From: Desulfotomaculaceae bacterium
Lineage (GTDB): Bacteria; Bacillota; Desulfotomaculia; Desulfotomaculales; Pelotomaculaceae
Reading direction: 5' to 3'
DNA length: 37,192 nucleotides
Assembly (NCBI GenBank): GCA_028709235.1
Contig: JAQVXL010000005.1
Coordinates: 19,316 to 56,507, forward strand
Shown here piece by piece: positions 10,459 to 19,838 of the stretch. The translations under genes and the position numbers were made by a program. The number at the start of each line of letters is the position of its first letter. Position 1 is the stretch's first letter. The notes beneath the pieces are model-generated. The model was not told where the DNA came from and ran no database searches. It saw nothing but the letters and a program-made list of their open reading frames with translations.

Positions 10459-11895
10459 TTGCCTCAGTATGAAACTGTAATAGGCCTGGAAGCGCATGTG
10501 GAGCTTAAAACCAGGGCGAAAATATTCTGTGATTCCACCACCGAGTTCGGAGGCGCACCGAATACCCATGTTTGTCCGGTCTGCCTTGGCTTGCCGGGTG
10601 CTCTCCCTGTGGTCAACAAGAAGGTAGTGGAGTACGCTATCAGAGCCGCCTTGGCGCTTAATTGTAAAATAGCCGAGTTTTCTAAATTCGACCGGAAGAA
10701 TTACTATTATCCCGATATGCCTAAAAACTATCAAATCTCTCAGTATGACCTGCCCATCGCCAAGCACGGCTGCCTGGAAATCGACACTGCAAACGGAGTG
10801 AAGAAAATAGGCATCACCCGCCTGCATATGGAAGAGGACACCGGCAAACTGGTGCACCAGGGGACCATCACCACTACACCCTTCTCTCTGGTAGATTACA
10901 ACCGGGCCGGCGTGCCCCTGATTGAAATCGTCTCCGAACCAGATCTGCGCTCACCGGAAGAAGCCCGCCAATACATGGAAAAACTCCGGACAGTTATTCT
11001 GTATACCGGTGTCTCCGACTGCAAGATGGAAGAGGGCAGCCTGCGCTGTGATGCCAATATATCAGTGCGGCCTGTTGGGACGGGCGGGTTTGGCACTAAA
11101 GCTGAAATAAAGAATCTCAATTCTTTTAAATCCCTTCAGCGGTCACTGGCCTTTGAGGCAGAGCGCCAGATCAAGACCCTTGAGGCCGGCGGGAAGATCG
11201 TCCAGGAGACCCGCACATGGGATGAGGGAAAAGGTGAGACCCTGTCCCTGCGCAGCAAAGAGTACGCCCACGACTACCGTTACCTGCCCGATCCGGATCT
11301 GGTTCCGCTACTGATAGACAGACAGTGGGTGGCAGATATCCGCAATTCCCTGCCGGAAATGCCTGATCAGCGCAGGCTTCGCTATGTGAAAGAGTACGGT
11401 CTGCCGGCATATGACGCCGCTATCCTGACCAATACCAAGGAGCTGGCCGATTATTTCGAGGAATGCGTGAAAGCTTACCCGCATCCCAAAGCAATCAGCA
11501 ACTGGATCATGGGTGACCTCAACAGGCTGCTTAACCTGCACGGTATAGAAATAACCGGGTGCAAAGTTACGCCGCAAAATTTGGCTTCCTTGTTAATGTT
11601 GATTGGGCGGGGCACTATCAGCGGCAAAATCGCCAAAACAGTCTTTGCTGAAATGTTCGCCGGAGGCAAGGCTGCTGAAACCATCGTTAAAGAAAAGGGC
11701 CTGACCCAGATCAGCGATAAGCGCGTTATTGTCGCCATAGTGGATGAGGTGCTGGCCAGGAATCCCGGGCCGGTGGAGGATTATAAAGCCGGCAGGGAGC
11801 GCGCCCTGGGATTTCTGGTCGGCCAGGTGATGAAGGCCTCGCAAGGCAAGGCGAATCCTGAACTGGCAAACAAGCTATTAAGAGAAAAACTATAA
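10459..11895 (+). CDS. gatB: Asp-tRNA(Asn)/Glu-tRNA(Gln) amidotransferase subunit B
   Basis: Kinase/transamidase subunit that phosphorylates the misacylated tRNA and amidates it. The signature [11 protein letters not shown] lies near the N-terminus, [16 protein letters not shown] follows, and the C-terminal tail from about residue 330 is the YqeY-like tRNA-binding domain. The length is 478 residues. The start is TTG 10459: GAGGAGG (10443-10449) lies nine bases upstream, and the protein then begins [15 protein letters not shown] as in the family. An in-frame upstream TTG at 10432 lies inside the repeat element and has no ribosome site. Confidence 0.96.
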   Translation: MPQYETVIGLEAHVELKTRAKIFCDSTTEFGGAPNTHVCPVCLGLPGALPVVNKKVVEYAIRAALALNCKIAEFSKFDRKNYYYPDMPKNYQISQYDLPIAKHGCLEIDTANGVKKIGITRLHMEEDTGKLVHQGTITTTPFSLVDYNRAGVPLIEIVSEPDLRSPEEARQYMEKLRTVILYTGVSDCKMEEGSLRCDANISVRPVGTGGFGTKAEIKNLNSFKSLQRSLAFEAERQIKTLEAGGKIVQETRTWDEGKGETLSLRSKEYAHDYRYLPDPDLVPLLIDRQWVADIRNSLPEMPDQRRLRYVKEYGLPAYDAAILTNTKELADYFEECVKAYPHPKAISNWIMGDLNRLLNLHGIEITGCKVTPQNLASLLMLIGRGTISGKIAKTVFAEMFAGGKAAETIVKEKGLTQISDKRVIVAIVDEVLARNPGPVEDYKAGRERALGFLVGQVMKASQGKANPELANKLLREKL

Positions 11896-11984
11896 AAGGA
11901 TAGCCTTAAAAGATGGAGTCATCGGGTAAAAAAATATAAAATGCCGCTGGGTCGTGCTTATAATGATCGGAGGTGTATACAAGC

Positions 11985-12152
11985 ATGGGCTGGTTTATAA
12001 ATAATTGGGAATTGCTAATAGGCTTAGCCGTCGCCCTGTTGATCTTGTGGAAGGTTTATTTTAAGCAGGGATTTGAATCTAATGGGGAAAGAGAAGAATT
12101 TGAAAAAAAATTAGACAAACCGGATCAGGCCAAAAAAGATATGAAATCATAA
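11985..12152 (+). CDS. Small single-pass membrane protein (55 residues)
   Basis: A short ORF starts at ATG 11985 behind a good ribosome site (ATCGGAGGTG), with TATAAT at 11959-11964 just upstream. It encodes a hydrophobic helix at residues about 10-25 (LLIGLAVALLILWKVYF), then a charged tail rich in Glu and Lys ending in DMKS. I do not recognise a family. It precedes the starch-binding-like protein and may belong to the same carbohydrate block. The clear ribosome site and the hydrophobic-then-charged layout argue that it is real. Confidence 0.6.
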   Translation: MGWFINNWELLIGLAVALLILWKVYFKQGFESNGEREEFEKKLDKPDQAKKDMKS

Positions 12153-12180
12153 AAAAATTAATATTTAACTTACTTCCAAG

Positions 12181-12227
12181 ACTCCCACTTTAATAAGTGG
12201 GAGTTCCACTTTCTGCCTCGGTGGGAG
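12181..12227 (+). terminator. Perfect 10-bp hairpin with an alternative pairing partner
   Basis: ACTCCCACTT (12181-12190), loop TAAT, AAGTGGGAGT (12195-12204) forms a perfect stem after the small membrane gene. It lacks a U tract. A second GTGGGAG at 12221-12227 could pair with the same CTCCCAC strand, giving two exclusive structures. It may be a terminator or an RNA switch-like leader of the next gene. Confidence 0.45.
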
Positions 12228-12337
12228 GAAGAGTCCTTTTTATATTACTTATTAAATGGCCTGCATAAAAAACCGCAGAAAAACCATACTAGTGTAAATA
12301 AAAACTAATTATACCATAACTGAGGAGGTGGAGCCGG

Positions 12338-12712
12338 ATGGCTAATCCAACCAGATTCGGCCAAGGGGAAGCAAAACTGCGGGCCATGCATAATGCTGAT
12401 TACCCCGGCGGGGTTGTGATTGACCCGACGCCGATTACCGCTGGCGAGGAAGTCACGGTTTTTTATGAAGGGTTGCTGGGAAAAGAAAGCGGCCAGGTTT
12501 ATCTCCATTATGGATTCGGCCCGCATAACAGGTGGCGGGCTGTGCAAAACATCCAGATGGAGAAAACAGGCTGGGGTTGGGTAAGCGATGTGGAAATGCC
12601 GGAGAGCGAAGGGAGATTTAACTTCTGTTTCAAGGACAGCGCCGATCACTGGGACAACAACAACGGAGTCAACTGGAGCTTTGAGATCCACAACGGGGGC
12701 CAGCGATATTAA
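12338..12712 (+). CDS. CBM25-like starch/glycogen-binding protein
   Basis: A 124-residue single-domain protein with no signal peptide. The pattern PITAGEEVTVFYEGLL, then VYLHYGFGPHNRWRAVQNIQM, then FNFCFKDSADHWDNNNGVNWSF is characteristic of carbohydrate-binding module family 25, which binds alpha-1,4-glucans. The Trp residues and the DNNNGVNW motif match known sugar-contacting positions in the family. The ribosome site is GAGGAGGTGG. It stands 85 bases before the glycosyltransferase, so a role as an intracellular glucan-binding accessory is likely. The family call is confident; the function within the cluster is inferred. Confidence 0.82.
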   Translation: MANPTRFGQGEAKLRAMHNADYPGGVVIDPTPITAGEEVTVFYEGLLGKESGQVYLHYGFGPHNRWRAVQNIQMEKTGWGWVSDVEMPESEGRFNFCFKDSADHWDNNNGVNWSFEIHNGGQRY

Positions 12713-12718
12713 GAGGAA

Positions 12719-12750
12719 CAATCCCTGCCATTAACCCGGTGGGGATTTTT
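12719..12750 (+). terminator. Terminator after the CBM25-like gene
   Basis: AATCCCTGCC (12720-12729) pairs with GGTGGGGATT (12739-12748) with minor mismatch, followed by a short T run. It may be leaky, because the glycosyltransferase follows in the same direction. Confidence 0.6.
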
Positions 12751-12797
12751 GCTATTGTCAGTTTAAAAAAAAATACAAATGAATAGGAGGCCGGTTA

Positions 12798-14045
12798 ATG
12801 AAAGTTTTAATGTTGTCCTGGGAATACCCGCCCAAAAGCGTTGGCGGACTAGCCCAGCATGTATATGATTTAACGAACGCCTACCCGGATCAGGGGGTGG
12901 AAGTGCACCTGATCACGGCAGGTGAAAAAGGAGCTCCGTCATTTGAGCAGGTAAACGGGGTCAAGGTTTACAGGGTGGAGCCTTACCAGGTGTCTTCCCC
13001 CGACTTTGTGACCTGGGTGGCGCAGTTTAACGTCGCCCTGTTGGAAAGAGCCATTCCTCTTCTCGCCGATATACGCAGTTTTGACATCGTCCACGCACAC
13101 GACTGGCTGGTGGCTTATGCGGCCAGGGCCATCAAACATGCCGGGCGGCTGCCCCTGGTCGTCACCATTCACGCCACCGAATATGGCCGCAATTACGGCC
13201 TGCACAATGATGTGCAGAGGCATATCAGCGACATTGAATGGTGGCTTACATATGAAGCCTGGAAGGTTATCTGCTGCAGCCGGTACATGGAAGGAGAAAT
13301 CAGGCATGTTTTTCAGCTGCCCCAGGACAAGGTGGCGATAATACCAAACGGTGTAAATGTCGCCAACTTTCAAACCAGGAGCGATAAGGCCAGCCGCAGT
13401 TTTTACGCCGCTCCCGACGAGAAAATTATCTTCTATGTGGGCAGGCTGGTCAAAGAAAAAGGTGTTCAGGTTTTGCTGGACGCGGCGCCTGAAATATTAT
13501 CAAATTATCCCCAGACTAAATTTATTATCGCGGGAAAAGGACCGTACCTTAACGCTCTGAAACAGCAGGCCGAGTTGTTGGGAATAGCAAACAGGGTATA
13601 TTTTACCGGGTATATCAACGATGATGTCAGGAATAGTTTATACAGCTGGTCTGATGTGGCGGTATTTCCAAGCCTGTACGAGCCTTTCGGTATTGTGGCC
13701 CTGGAGGCTATGGCCGCCCGGACCCCGGTTGTGGTTTCCGACTGCGGGGGTATCAGTGAAATCGTAAGACAGGGTGTTGACGGACTGAAGGTGCGCACCG
13801 GCAACAGCCATTCTCTCGCCCGTAATATCCTGACTCTCCTAAAGAAGCCTGAGCTGGGAGAAAAGCTCAAGGAAAACGCCTATAACAGGGTTGTGGATGA
13901 ATTTAACTGGCAGTATATCGCCCGGCAAACGCTCTCGGTTTATAAAGAAGTGTTGAAGGCCAGCCGCACTGCCGTGTGGGAAGCGCCAGAAAGGCATTCC
14001 GGTATTTTCGGGCGCTTTAACCGGATGCTGACCAGGTATTCCTAG
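12798..14045 (+). CDS. Family GT4 glycosyltransferase, probable alpha-glucan (glycogen) synthase type
   Basis: A 415-residue GT-B enzyme. The N-terminus MKVLMLSWEYPPKSVGGLAQH holds the glycine loop seen in glycogen-synthase-like GT4 proteins. HAHDWL follows at about residue 100, then IPNGV, FYVGRLVKEKG and the donor-site motif EPFGIVALE (about 295-303) with the two conserved Glu residues. It is shorter than bacterial GlgA (about 480, GT5) and closer to the maltose-1-phosphate/glucan synthase group of GT4. Ribosome site ATAGGAGG. Only 30 bases separate it from the nucleotidyltransferase gene, suggesting donor supply and transfer in one unit. The acceptor and donor sugar are not proven by sequence. 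Confidence 0.85.
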   Translation: MKVLMLSWEYPPKSVGGLAQHVYDLTNAYPDQGVEVHLITAGEKGAPSFEQVNGVKVYRVEPYQVSSPDFVTWVAQFNVALLERAIPLLADIRSFDIVHAHDWLVAYAARAIKHAGRLPLVVTIHATEYGRNYGLHNDVQRHISDIEWWLTYEAWKVICCSRYMEGEIRHVFQLPQDKVAIIPNGVNVANFQTRSDKASRSFYAAPDEKIIFYVGRLVKEKGVQVLLDAAPEILSNYPQTKFIIAGKGPYLNALKQQAELLGIANRVYFTGYINDDVRNSLYSWSDVAVFPSLYEPFGIVALEAMAARTPVVVSDCGGISEIVRQGVDGLKVRTGNSHSLARNILTLLKKPELGEKLKENAYNRVVDEFNWQYIARQTLSVYKEVLKASRTAVWEAPERHSGIFGRFNRMLTRYS

Positions 14046-14075
14046 AAATATAAATTCAATGACGGAGGTTTTGGT

Positions 14076-16547
14076 ATGAAGGCTGTCATTATGGCCGGCG
14101 GTGAGGGATCCCGTTTAAGACCTCTTACCTGTGGCAGGCCAAAGCCAATGGTCCCGGTCCTGAACAAGCCTATTATGAGCCATATTATTGCTTTATTGCA
14201 AGAGCATGGTTTTAGCGATATCGGGGTGACCCTCCAGTATATGCCCGAGGCAATCCGGGACCACTTCGGCAATGGAGCCGGGCACGGCGTGAATTTACAT
14301 TACTTTGTTGAAGATTCGCCTCTGGGTACGGCGGGAAGCGTAAAGAACGCGGCCTCGTTTCTGGATGAAACTTTTATGGTGATCAGCGGGGACGCTCTTA
14401 CCGACCTGGAGCTGTCCAAAGCTGTGGAATTTCATAAAAAGCAGGGCGCCATAGCGACTTTAGTTTTAACCAGGGTCGACTGCCCGCTGGAATACGGTGT
14501 AGTAATAACGTCGGAAGACGGAAAAGTAACTCAATTTCTGGAAAAGCCGGGTTGGGGAGAGGTATTCAGCGATACGGTGAACACCGGGATATATGTTCTC
14601 GAGCCGGAAGCTCTTGATTATTTCGCGCCCGGCCAGAAGTTCGATTTCAGCAAGGATTTATTTCCGCTTTTGCTCAGGGAGAAAAAGCCCCTGTTTGGCA
14701 TAGTCCTGCCTGGCTACTGGTGCGATATCGGCAACCTCCAGCAGTACCTGGAAGCGCACCACGATATCCTTGATGGAAAAGTCAGAATAAAAATGCCCGG
14801 GAAAGAGGTTGCCCCGCAGGTCTGGGTGGATGAGGGGGCATTTATTGATCAGGCGGCCGTGGTAAAAGGGCCGGCTTTAATCGGGATGAATTGCCAGATT
14901 GGGGCCGGCGCCAGAATAGAACCATATACTCTTCTGGGCAGCGGCTGTCTCGTGCAGAGGGGCGCTTCCATAAAGAGGAGCGTCATCTGGAACAACGTTT
15001 TTGTGGGAAACGGCGCCGCTCTGCGTGGCGCGGTTGTCGGCAGCAGGGTCCAGGTGCAGGCTAAAGCGGGTATCTACGAGGGAGCTGTTGTCGGAGACGA
15101 TTCAATTATACGTGAAAACAGCCAGTTGAAACCTGACGTGAAACTATGGCCTCACAAACTGGTGGAACCAGGCGCCACAGTACACCGCAGCGTCATCTGG
15201 GGTACTGCTTCTCCGAAAAAAATATTTGGCTTTGAGGGCATTTCAGGTCTGGTCAATGTGGAAATCACACCTGAAACAGCGGTCAGGCTCGGCGCGGCTT
15301 TCGGCTCGGTGAACGGTTCAGCGGTGCGCATCAGTGTAAGTAGTGACAGCTATATAGCTTCGGCCATGATCAAAGAAGCGCTGATCAGCGGCGCCCAATC
15401 GGTGGGAGCTGAGGTACTGAACTTGAGCGGAAGCATTACCCCGGAAAGCCGCTACGCTGTGCGGTCTTTGGGCTGCAAGGCCGGTATACACGTTAAGGTG
15501 TCCCCGGACTCTCCGGATAAGCTTGTTATGGTTTTTATGAACGCCCGGGGCGGGAATATTTCCAGGGAGTTGGAGCGCAAGGTTGAAAACGCGCTGGCCA
15601 GGGAGGATTTTCCCCGGTCTGAAGCAGGCAGGCTGCACCCCCCGCAAGCTGTTACCGAAGTTTATAATGAGTACATAGCAGCGGTTTGTACAGGACCGGA
15701 TAACGCTTGTATCCGCCGGGCAGGTTTTAAACTGCTCCTTTGTTATGACAGGTCAAACCTTGCCGGATATGTTGACGATCTGCGCGATAAGCTGGGCTTT
15801 GCCGTCGAGGATTTTCGCTCGGCCGGAGCCGGGGGGTTTTGCAGCTGGAATGTTTGTCTGGAAGCGCTTCCTGCCCTGGCTCAAGCGGTAATTGAAAGCG
15901 GCGCCGACGCCGGCGCGATCCTGGAGCCAAATGCGGACCGCATAATTCTAATTGACGAAAAAGGCCGGGTGATCCAGGATAATCTGCTGACCGTCCTTAT
16001 ATCACTGATTATCCTGAAAGGTCAGTCCGGTTCGGTGGTTGTGCCGGTGACCGCTCCAATGGTTATCGAATCGCTGGCTGAACAATACCGGGGCAAGGTA
16101 GTGCGGACAAAAACAGCCCCCCAGGATTTTTTGGATAAGGTATTGACGCAGGAGTCGGCGCCGGACAGCATATCGCAGTTTTTCCTGCATTTTGACGCAT
16201 TGTCCGCTCTGGTAAATATTCTAGATTATCAGGCCAGGGATAAAATTAAATTATCCGCCCTGGTGGATGAAATACCGCAATTTTTTATGACCAGCCGGGA
16301 TGTTCCGGTGTCATGGGAAGCCAAAGGAAAAGTAATCAGACGTCTTGTTCAGGACCCTCCCGCCAGCCAGTTTGAAACGTTGGACGGCATTAAAATTTTT
16401 CACCCGGATGGGTGGGCGCTGGTACTTCCGGATCCCGACGAACCGGTGTGCCGGGTTTTCAGTGAAGGCAGCACTATGGAAATAGCTGAATCACTGACCG
16501 ATATGTACATCAAGAAGATAAATGAAATAACTGGGTCAAAGAGTTAA
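14076..16547 (+). CDS. Sugar-1-phosphate nucleotidyltransferase fused to a degenerate phosphohexomutase
   Basis: An 823-residue fusion. Residues 1-230 are an intact nucleotidyltransferase: GGEGSRLRP (8-16), [25 protein letters not shown] and FDFSKDLFP. Residues about 250-375 are a left-handed beta-helix of hexapeptide repeats. From about 380 a phosphomannomutase/phosphoglucomutase domain follows, but its key loops differ. The TASHNP-type serine loop reads VKVSPDSPD (Ser476). The DGDGDR metal loop reads EPNADR (617-622). The GExSGH sugar loop is not recognisable. Only the phosphate loop SEGST near the end looks normal. Usually annotated as mannose-1-phosphate guanylyltransferase/phosphomannomutase. 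Here it probably makes an NDP-sugar for the adjacent GT4, with the mutase half acting structurally or by regulation (inference). Confidence 0.85.
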   Translation: MKAVIMAGGEGSRLRPLTCGRPKPMVPVLNKPIMSHIIALLQEHGFSDIGVTLQYMPEAIRDHFGNGAGHGVNLHYFVEDSPLGTAGSVKNAASFLDETFMVISGDALTDLELSKAVEFHKKQGAIATLVLTRVDCPLEYGVVITSEDGKVTQFLEKPGWGEVFSDTVNTGIYVLEPEALDYFAPGQKFDFSKDLFPLLLREKKPLFGIVLPGYWCDIGNLQQYLEAHHDILDGKVRIKMPGKEVAPQVWVDEGAFIDQAAVVKGPALIGMNCQIGAGARIEPYTLLGSGCLVQRGASIKRSVIWNNVFVGNGAALRGAVVGSRVQVQAKAGIYEGAVVGDDSIIRENSQLKPDVKLWPHKLVEPGATVHRSVIWGTASPKKIFGFEGISGLVNVEITPETAVRLGAAFGSVNGSAVRISVSSDSYIASAMIKEALISGAQSVGAEVLNLSGSITPESRYAVRSLGCKAGIHVKVSPDSPDKLVMVFMNARGGNISRELERKVENALAREDFPRSEAGRLHPPQAVTEVYNEYIAAVCTGPDNACIRRAGFKLLLCYDRSNLAGYVDDLRDKLGFAVEDFRSAGAGGFCSWNVCLEALPALAQAVIESGADAGAILEPNADRIILIDEKGRVIQDNLLTVLISLIILKGQSGSVVVPVTAPMVIESLAEQYRGKVVRTKTAPQDFLDKVLTQESAPDSISQFFLHFDALSALVNILDYQARDKIKLSALVDEIPQFFMTSRDVPVSWEAKGKVIRRLVQDPPASQFETLDGIKIFHPDGWALVLPDPDEPVCRVFSEGSTMEIAESLTDMYIKKINEITGSKS

Positions 16548-16582
16548 TTGGTAATATCCCAGGCAGGACAAAGCGACGTAGG

Positions 16583-16633
16583 AAAGGGGATACACCCCTG
16601 TTTGGAGATTGACTCTGGGGCTGAGGAATGCCC
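16583..16633. repeat. Degenerate GGGGACA/TGTCCC intergenic repeat (copy C)
   Basis: AAAGGGGATACACCCCTGTTTGGAGATTG... aligns by eye, at about three quarters identity over roughly 55 bases, with the reverse complement of 24888-24948. It lies between the nucleotidyltransferase fusion and a convergent gene. Confidence 0.6.
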
Positions 16634-16665
16634 TTGAATTGGAATGGCAGGCTGAAACCCAAGAG

Positions 16666-16696
16666 GGGGCTATCCCATAGCTTATAGGACAGCCCC
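16666..16696. terminator. Hairpin between convergent genes
   Basis: GGGGCTATCC and GGACAGCCCC form a strong stem with about ten loop bases. It lies 24 bases past the stop of the minus-strand secreted protein gene. It could serve both directions, but T tracts are weak on either side. Confidence 0.5.
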
Positions 16697-16719
16697 TTGC
16701 TTGATCTAATACCTATATT

Positions 16720-17145
16720 TTATTTCCAGCCTATGGCTTTGAAAGAATACTGGGTAGTGCCGTTTTTGTCTTTATAGGTGCGCACTTCATACTCCCGATC
16801 TGGGTTAAGGTAAAAATAGTGACTGACACCATTATCGTCCACGTAGTAATACCGTTCTCCGTCCCGGTCGCCTAACCGTTTAAAGTGATTCTTAAACTGC
16901 CAATCTTTATAATGTTTATCAGTTTTGCTGTTGAAATAAGCACGCCAGCGGTCGATAACAGAAATGTTAGAATCATTATCGGAATCAGAGTGGTACCAGG
17001 CGTAACCGTGGTCACCGAAGCTAACTGACCCACTTTGGCTGTTGCCGTAGAAAATAATTCCATTATGTTGGTGGGCAATTGCCGCAGAAGATAAAGTTAG
17101 TGACAAAATCATGGTAAACACTACAAGTAATAGAATTTTGCGCAT
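16720..17145 (-). CDS. Secreted protein of unknown function
   Basis: 141 residues with a clear signal peptide: MRK, a hydrophobic stretch at 4-20 and a likely cleavage site near AIAHQ (about 24). The mature part is rich in Tyr, Asp, Lys and His (YYYVDDNGVSHYFYLNPD) and has no Cys, which suggests a small beta-rich extracellular domain. I do not recognise a family. The ribosome site AAAGGGAT lies before the ATG on the minus strand. It sits inside the glucan block, but nothing in the sequence ties it to glucans. Confidence 0.75.
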   Translation of the reverse strand: MRKILLLVVFTMILSLTLSSAAIAHQHNGIIFYGNSQSGSVSFGDHGYAWYHSDSDNDSNISVIDRWRAYFNSKTDKHYKDWQFKNHFKRLGDRDGERYYYVDDNGVSHYFYLNPDREYEVRTYKDKNGTTQYSFKAIGWK

Positions 17146-17361
17146 TTGGCCATCCCTTTCTATGAATGTTAATCTAAGATTACTATATGTTTTACCCCGG
17201 GTTCAAGATGTAAATGATGTAAACATAGGTATCCGGTACCTATCCTGAAAGTTGTAGGTAAGGATGATAATTATGAATGCGACTTCGCAAATTTACGTTA
17301 CTACGATAAACTGTTAGAGGTCACGAGTCTAAGTTGTTAAGTTATTGTTATATATATAAAA

Positions 17362-17400
17362 AATGAAAAACCTCTTTCAATTTGAAAGAGGTTTTTCATT
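17362..17400. terminator. Perfect palindromic terminator after the GH57 gene
   Basis: Arms of 19 bases (17362-17380 and 17382-17400) pair perfectly around one central base. A CCTCTTTCAA/TTGAAAGAGG core is flanked by A and T tracts, so it works in both directions. It lies 11 bases after the minus-strand branching-enzyme stop. Confidence 0.9.
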
Positions 17401-17410
17401 CCAGTTGTAT

Positions 17411-19021
17411 TCACACTGCCTTTTCTTCCGGTACAAGCTGCCGATACCAGTTGTAATCCATATCGGGAAATATATTATCCCGGTATTCCAAATCCCTCAG
17501 CCAACCCTCGTCGATCCGGTTGCCTTCGATCTCGTGATGCAGACGGAGGAAGTTGTTGAGATGGGTCTTGGTCCTCCGCACGGCGTATTCAACCATTGTG
17601 CCGGTGCTCATGATAAAAGCCCAGTCGCTGCTCTGGGCCAGCATCAATTCCCGCGCCGCCTGGTTGAGTGCCCGGCGGAGCACTCCTCCGGCGCCGCTCC
17701 GCCGGTTGGCCATGATGGTCATCATCCTGGCCGCCATGTGCAGGTGCCTGTAGATCCAGTCATTGGCCTCGCACAGCCAGACCTCGTGATAACCCTTGTT
17801 TCCCCAGCTGGAAGCACAGGGAACCGCCACCTGGTTGCAACTAAACCTGTGCAGGTAATCACTGGGGGTGATCAATTCGATAATATCCTGGTCAAAGGCA
17901 ATTTTTCTGATTAAATATTCCAGCCACTTGGGACCTTCATACCACCAGTGACCAAAAAGCTCCGCATCATAAGGCGCGACAATGATTGGCGGTCTTTCCA
18001 TCATGCTGGCCAGGTGTAGAATCTGATGCTGGCGGTTAAACATGAAGTTGCCGGCGTGTTCTGCTGCTTTTTCCTCTGCGCGCCGGGGGGAGTAGGGTTC
18101 TTTTTGTCCCAATTCCACTTTCCCGGTTATTTTATGATATTTAAAACCGGTATGTGTCCTTAGTCCATCGGGATGGATATAAGGTTTAATGTATTCGAAA
18201 TCAAGATCGTGCCCGATATCCCGGTAGAACTCCCTGTATTCATAATCACCAGGGTAACCTTCTTGGCTGCTCCAGACCTGTTTGGAAGATTCGATGTCCC
18301 GGCCAAAGGCTGCTACCCCGGAGGGGCAGTATATGGGCGCGAATATACCGAAACGGGGCCGGTGCGACGCATACAGCACACCATGCGCGTCAGTGAAAAA
18401 GAACTGCAAGCCATTTCTTTTCAGTATTTCATCTATGCCCGGCGCGTAAGCGCATTCGGGCAGCCAAATGCCGCGCGGCGGCCGGCCCAGGTGACGGGTA
18501 TACAGGTCAACTGCCGCTCTCACCTGCGCGTTTACAGCTTCGGGATAGAGCATCATAAAAGGCAGGTACCCGTGAGTGGAAGCGCAGGTGATAATCTCAA
18601 GCCGTCCGCAATCCTGGAATTTTTTAAAGGCGCTGACCAGGTTGCGGCCGTATTGGTCACGAAAAATATACATAGCTTCCTGCAACCGCTGTTTGTACAT
18701 CAGGGCGGTTTCATGGAAGAGGCTTCCGTAAGTGCGTCCTTCTTCTTTTCCGGCCAATTCAATCAGTTTTTCCAAATGGCGGACATAGCGATCCTGTAAC
18801 AGTGAGTCAGTCAACATCGAGATCAGGGGTGGGGACAGGCTCATAGCTAACCGGAAGCCGACATTGTCTGCCAGCAGCCTCTCAAAAGTCTGTATTAATG
18901 GGATATATGTTTCAGTAATGGCTTCGTACAGCCATTTTTCTTCCAAAAAATCTTCGTGCTCGGGGTGGCGCACATAGGGCAGGTGCGCGTGTAGTACAAG
19001 GCAGAGGTATCCTTTTGACAT
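17411..19021 (-). CDS. GH57 1,4-alpha-glucan branching enzyme
   Basis: A 536-residue family GH57 enzyme with the DUF1957-type C-terminal helical domain. It forms alpha-1,6 branches in alpha-glucans. The catalytic nucleophile Glu189 lies in WLPECAY and the acid/base Asp352 in YDAELFGHWWYEGP. The N-terminal HAHLPYVRHPEH motif and the length fit the branching-enzyme group (Thermus thermophilus/Thermococcus type, about 520-560) rather than the amylase or glucanotransferase groups. It is 34 bases downstream of the DUF4912 gene on the minus strand, in one likely operon, and ends at a perfect palindromic terminator. It faces the GT4/nucleotidyltransferase genes, consistent with branching the polymer they make. 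Confidence 0.93.
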   Translation of the reverse strand: MSKGYLCLVLHAHLPYVRHPEHEDFLEEKWLYEAITETYIPLIQTFERLLADNVGFRLAMSLSPPLISMLTDSLLQDRYVRHLEKLIELAGKEEGRTYGSLFHETALMYKQRLQEAMYIFRDQYGRNLVSAFKKFQDCGRLEIITCASTHGYLPFMMLYPEAVNAQVRAAVDLYTRHLGRPPRGIWLPECAYAPGIDEILKRNGLQFFFTDAHGVLYASHRPRFGIFAPIYCPSGVAAFGRDIESSKQVWSSQEGYPGDYEYREFYRDIGHDLDFEYIKPYIHPDGLRTHTGFKYHKITGKVELGQKEPYSPRRAEEKAAEHAGNFMFNRQHQILHLASMMERPPIIVAPYDAELFGHWWYEGPKWLEYLIRKIAFDQDIIELITPSDYLHRFSCNQVAVPCASSWGNKGYHEVWLCEANDWIYRHLHMAARMMTIMANRRSGAGGVLRRALNQAARELMLAQSSDWAFIMSTGTMVEYAVRRTKTHLNNFLRLHHEIEGNRIDEGWLRDLEYRDNIFPDMDYNWYRQLVPEEKAV

Positions 19022-19055
19022 TAACAGGCTCCTTTCACTTCTCTGATTCCTTATG

Positions 19056-19781
19056 TTAAGCGTGCCAGTTCCCCGGAGAGCTGACGCCGAGCGGGATCAC
19101 GTCTTTTCTTAAAGCCAGTTCCTCAATAATCATAGGCGAACTGGTTCCGTATTTAACCCTTCCTATAGATTGGTAGAGTCCCTCAATCCACATCCATTCC
19201 TCGTCCAGACGGTTGGAAAGAGAAGCCCGTGGGGTAGTGACTATATTGGAGCGCAGCAGGGTGATAAAACGGCCGTCGGGAAACATGCGCCCCAGATCCA
19301 CACAAAATGCACGGTCGGGCTCACCAACTTCAATATGCCAGTTGTCAATGTTTTCATCCATATGATAATCAGTATATTTATGGGCGTTATTACCGTTGAA
19401 GGCAACGCCGGTAACATCGTAGATCCTTAAAACCGGGTGGGTTGAGAGCCAAGCTTCTGTACCGTATGTGCTGGTAAACTCCTCTTGTTTCGTGGCTGTG
19501 ATTTCCCAGTAGGCGAACAGCCAATGCGGGTCGCGGGCGAGAATGACCATCCGGTCCACCCCGTAATTGTGCGGCAGGTAAATATCCTGCTCCGTAAGAG
19601 GCGGCCGCTTGGCCGGGTCAGGGACGTTTATTCCCAATTCTTCCGCAGTCTCCTCGATGAACAGCGGCCGGGGCTGGTTAACAATTTTGGCCGCGCGGTT
19701 GCGCTTGACAGGCCATAAAAAAATACCCGCCAGCACAAATACTATTAAAGCTGAAAAAAACAAAAGAACTAGTACAGGCAT
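19056..19781 (-). CDS. Membrane-anchored DUF4912 protein
   Basis: 241 residues. An N-terminal membrane helix (about 3-24) is followed by a basic stretch. The DUF4912 domain runs from about 70 to 200, starting at DRMVILARDPHWLFAYWEIT. Proteins of this family commonly occur beside GH57 enzymes and have a beta-sandwich carbohydrate-binding-like look. The biochemical role is unknown. A perfect ribosome site (AAAGGAGG on the minus strand) precedes the ATG. The single helix would tether the domain, and perhaps the glucan machinery, to the membrane; this is inference. Confidence 0.85.
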   Translation of the reverse strand: MPVLVLLFFSALIVFVLAGIFLWPVKRNRAAKIVNQPRPLFIEETAEELGINVPDPAKRPPLTEQDIYLPHNYGVDRMVILARDPHWLFAYWEITATKQEEFTSTYGTEAWLSTHPVLRIYDVTGVAFNGNNAHKYTDYHMDENIDNWHIEVGEPDRAFCVDLGRMFPDGRFITLLRSNIVTTPRASLSNRLDEEWMWIEGLYQSIGRVKYGTSSPMIIEELALRKDVIPLGVSSPGNWHA

Positions 19782-19829
19782 TAAGTTGTCCTCCTTTGAA
19801 ATAAGAAGAGATTATCAAGCAAAAAATCG

Positions 19830-19838
19830 TGGTATAAT
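19830..19838 (+). promoter_or_regulatory. Extended -10 promoter element candidate
   Basis: TGGTATAAT at 19830-19838 matches an extended -10 element on the plus strand. No good -35 at 17 bases. It could start an RNA reaching nth about 170 bases downstream. The rest of 19839-19986 is AT-rich and carries no gene I can support. Confidence 0.35.

Noticed and set aside
17225-17243. Palindrome ATAGGTA-tccgg-TACCTAT upstream of the secreted-protein gene
   Set aside because: Could be an operator, but it is short, single and without a nearby clear promoter; not enough to call.
17363-17914. 183-residue plus-strand ORF opposite the GH57 gene
   Set aside because: It is antisense to a clear GH57 enzyme, begins in a terminator palindrome and has no ribosome site; the composition is that of a shadow frame.
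18173-18799. 208-residue plus-strand ORF opposite the GH57 gene
   Set aside because: Entirely antisense to conserved GH57 sequence, with no recognisable domain.
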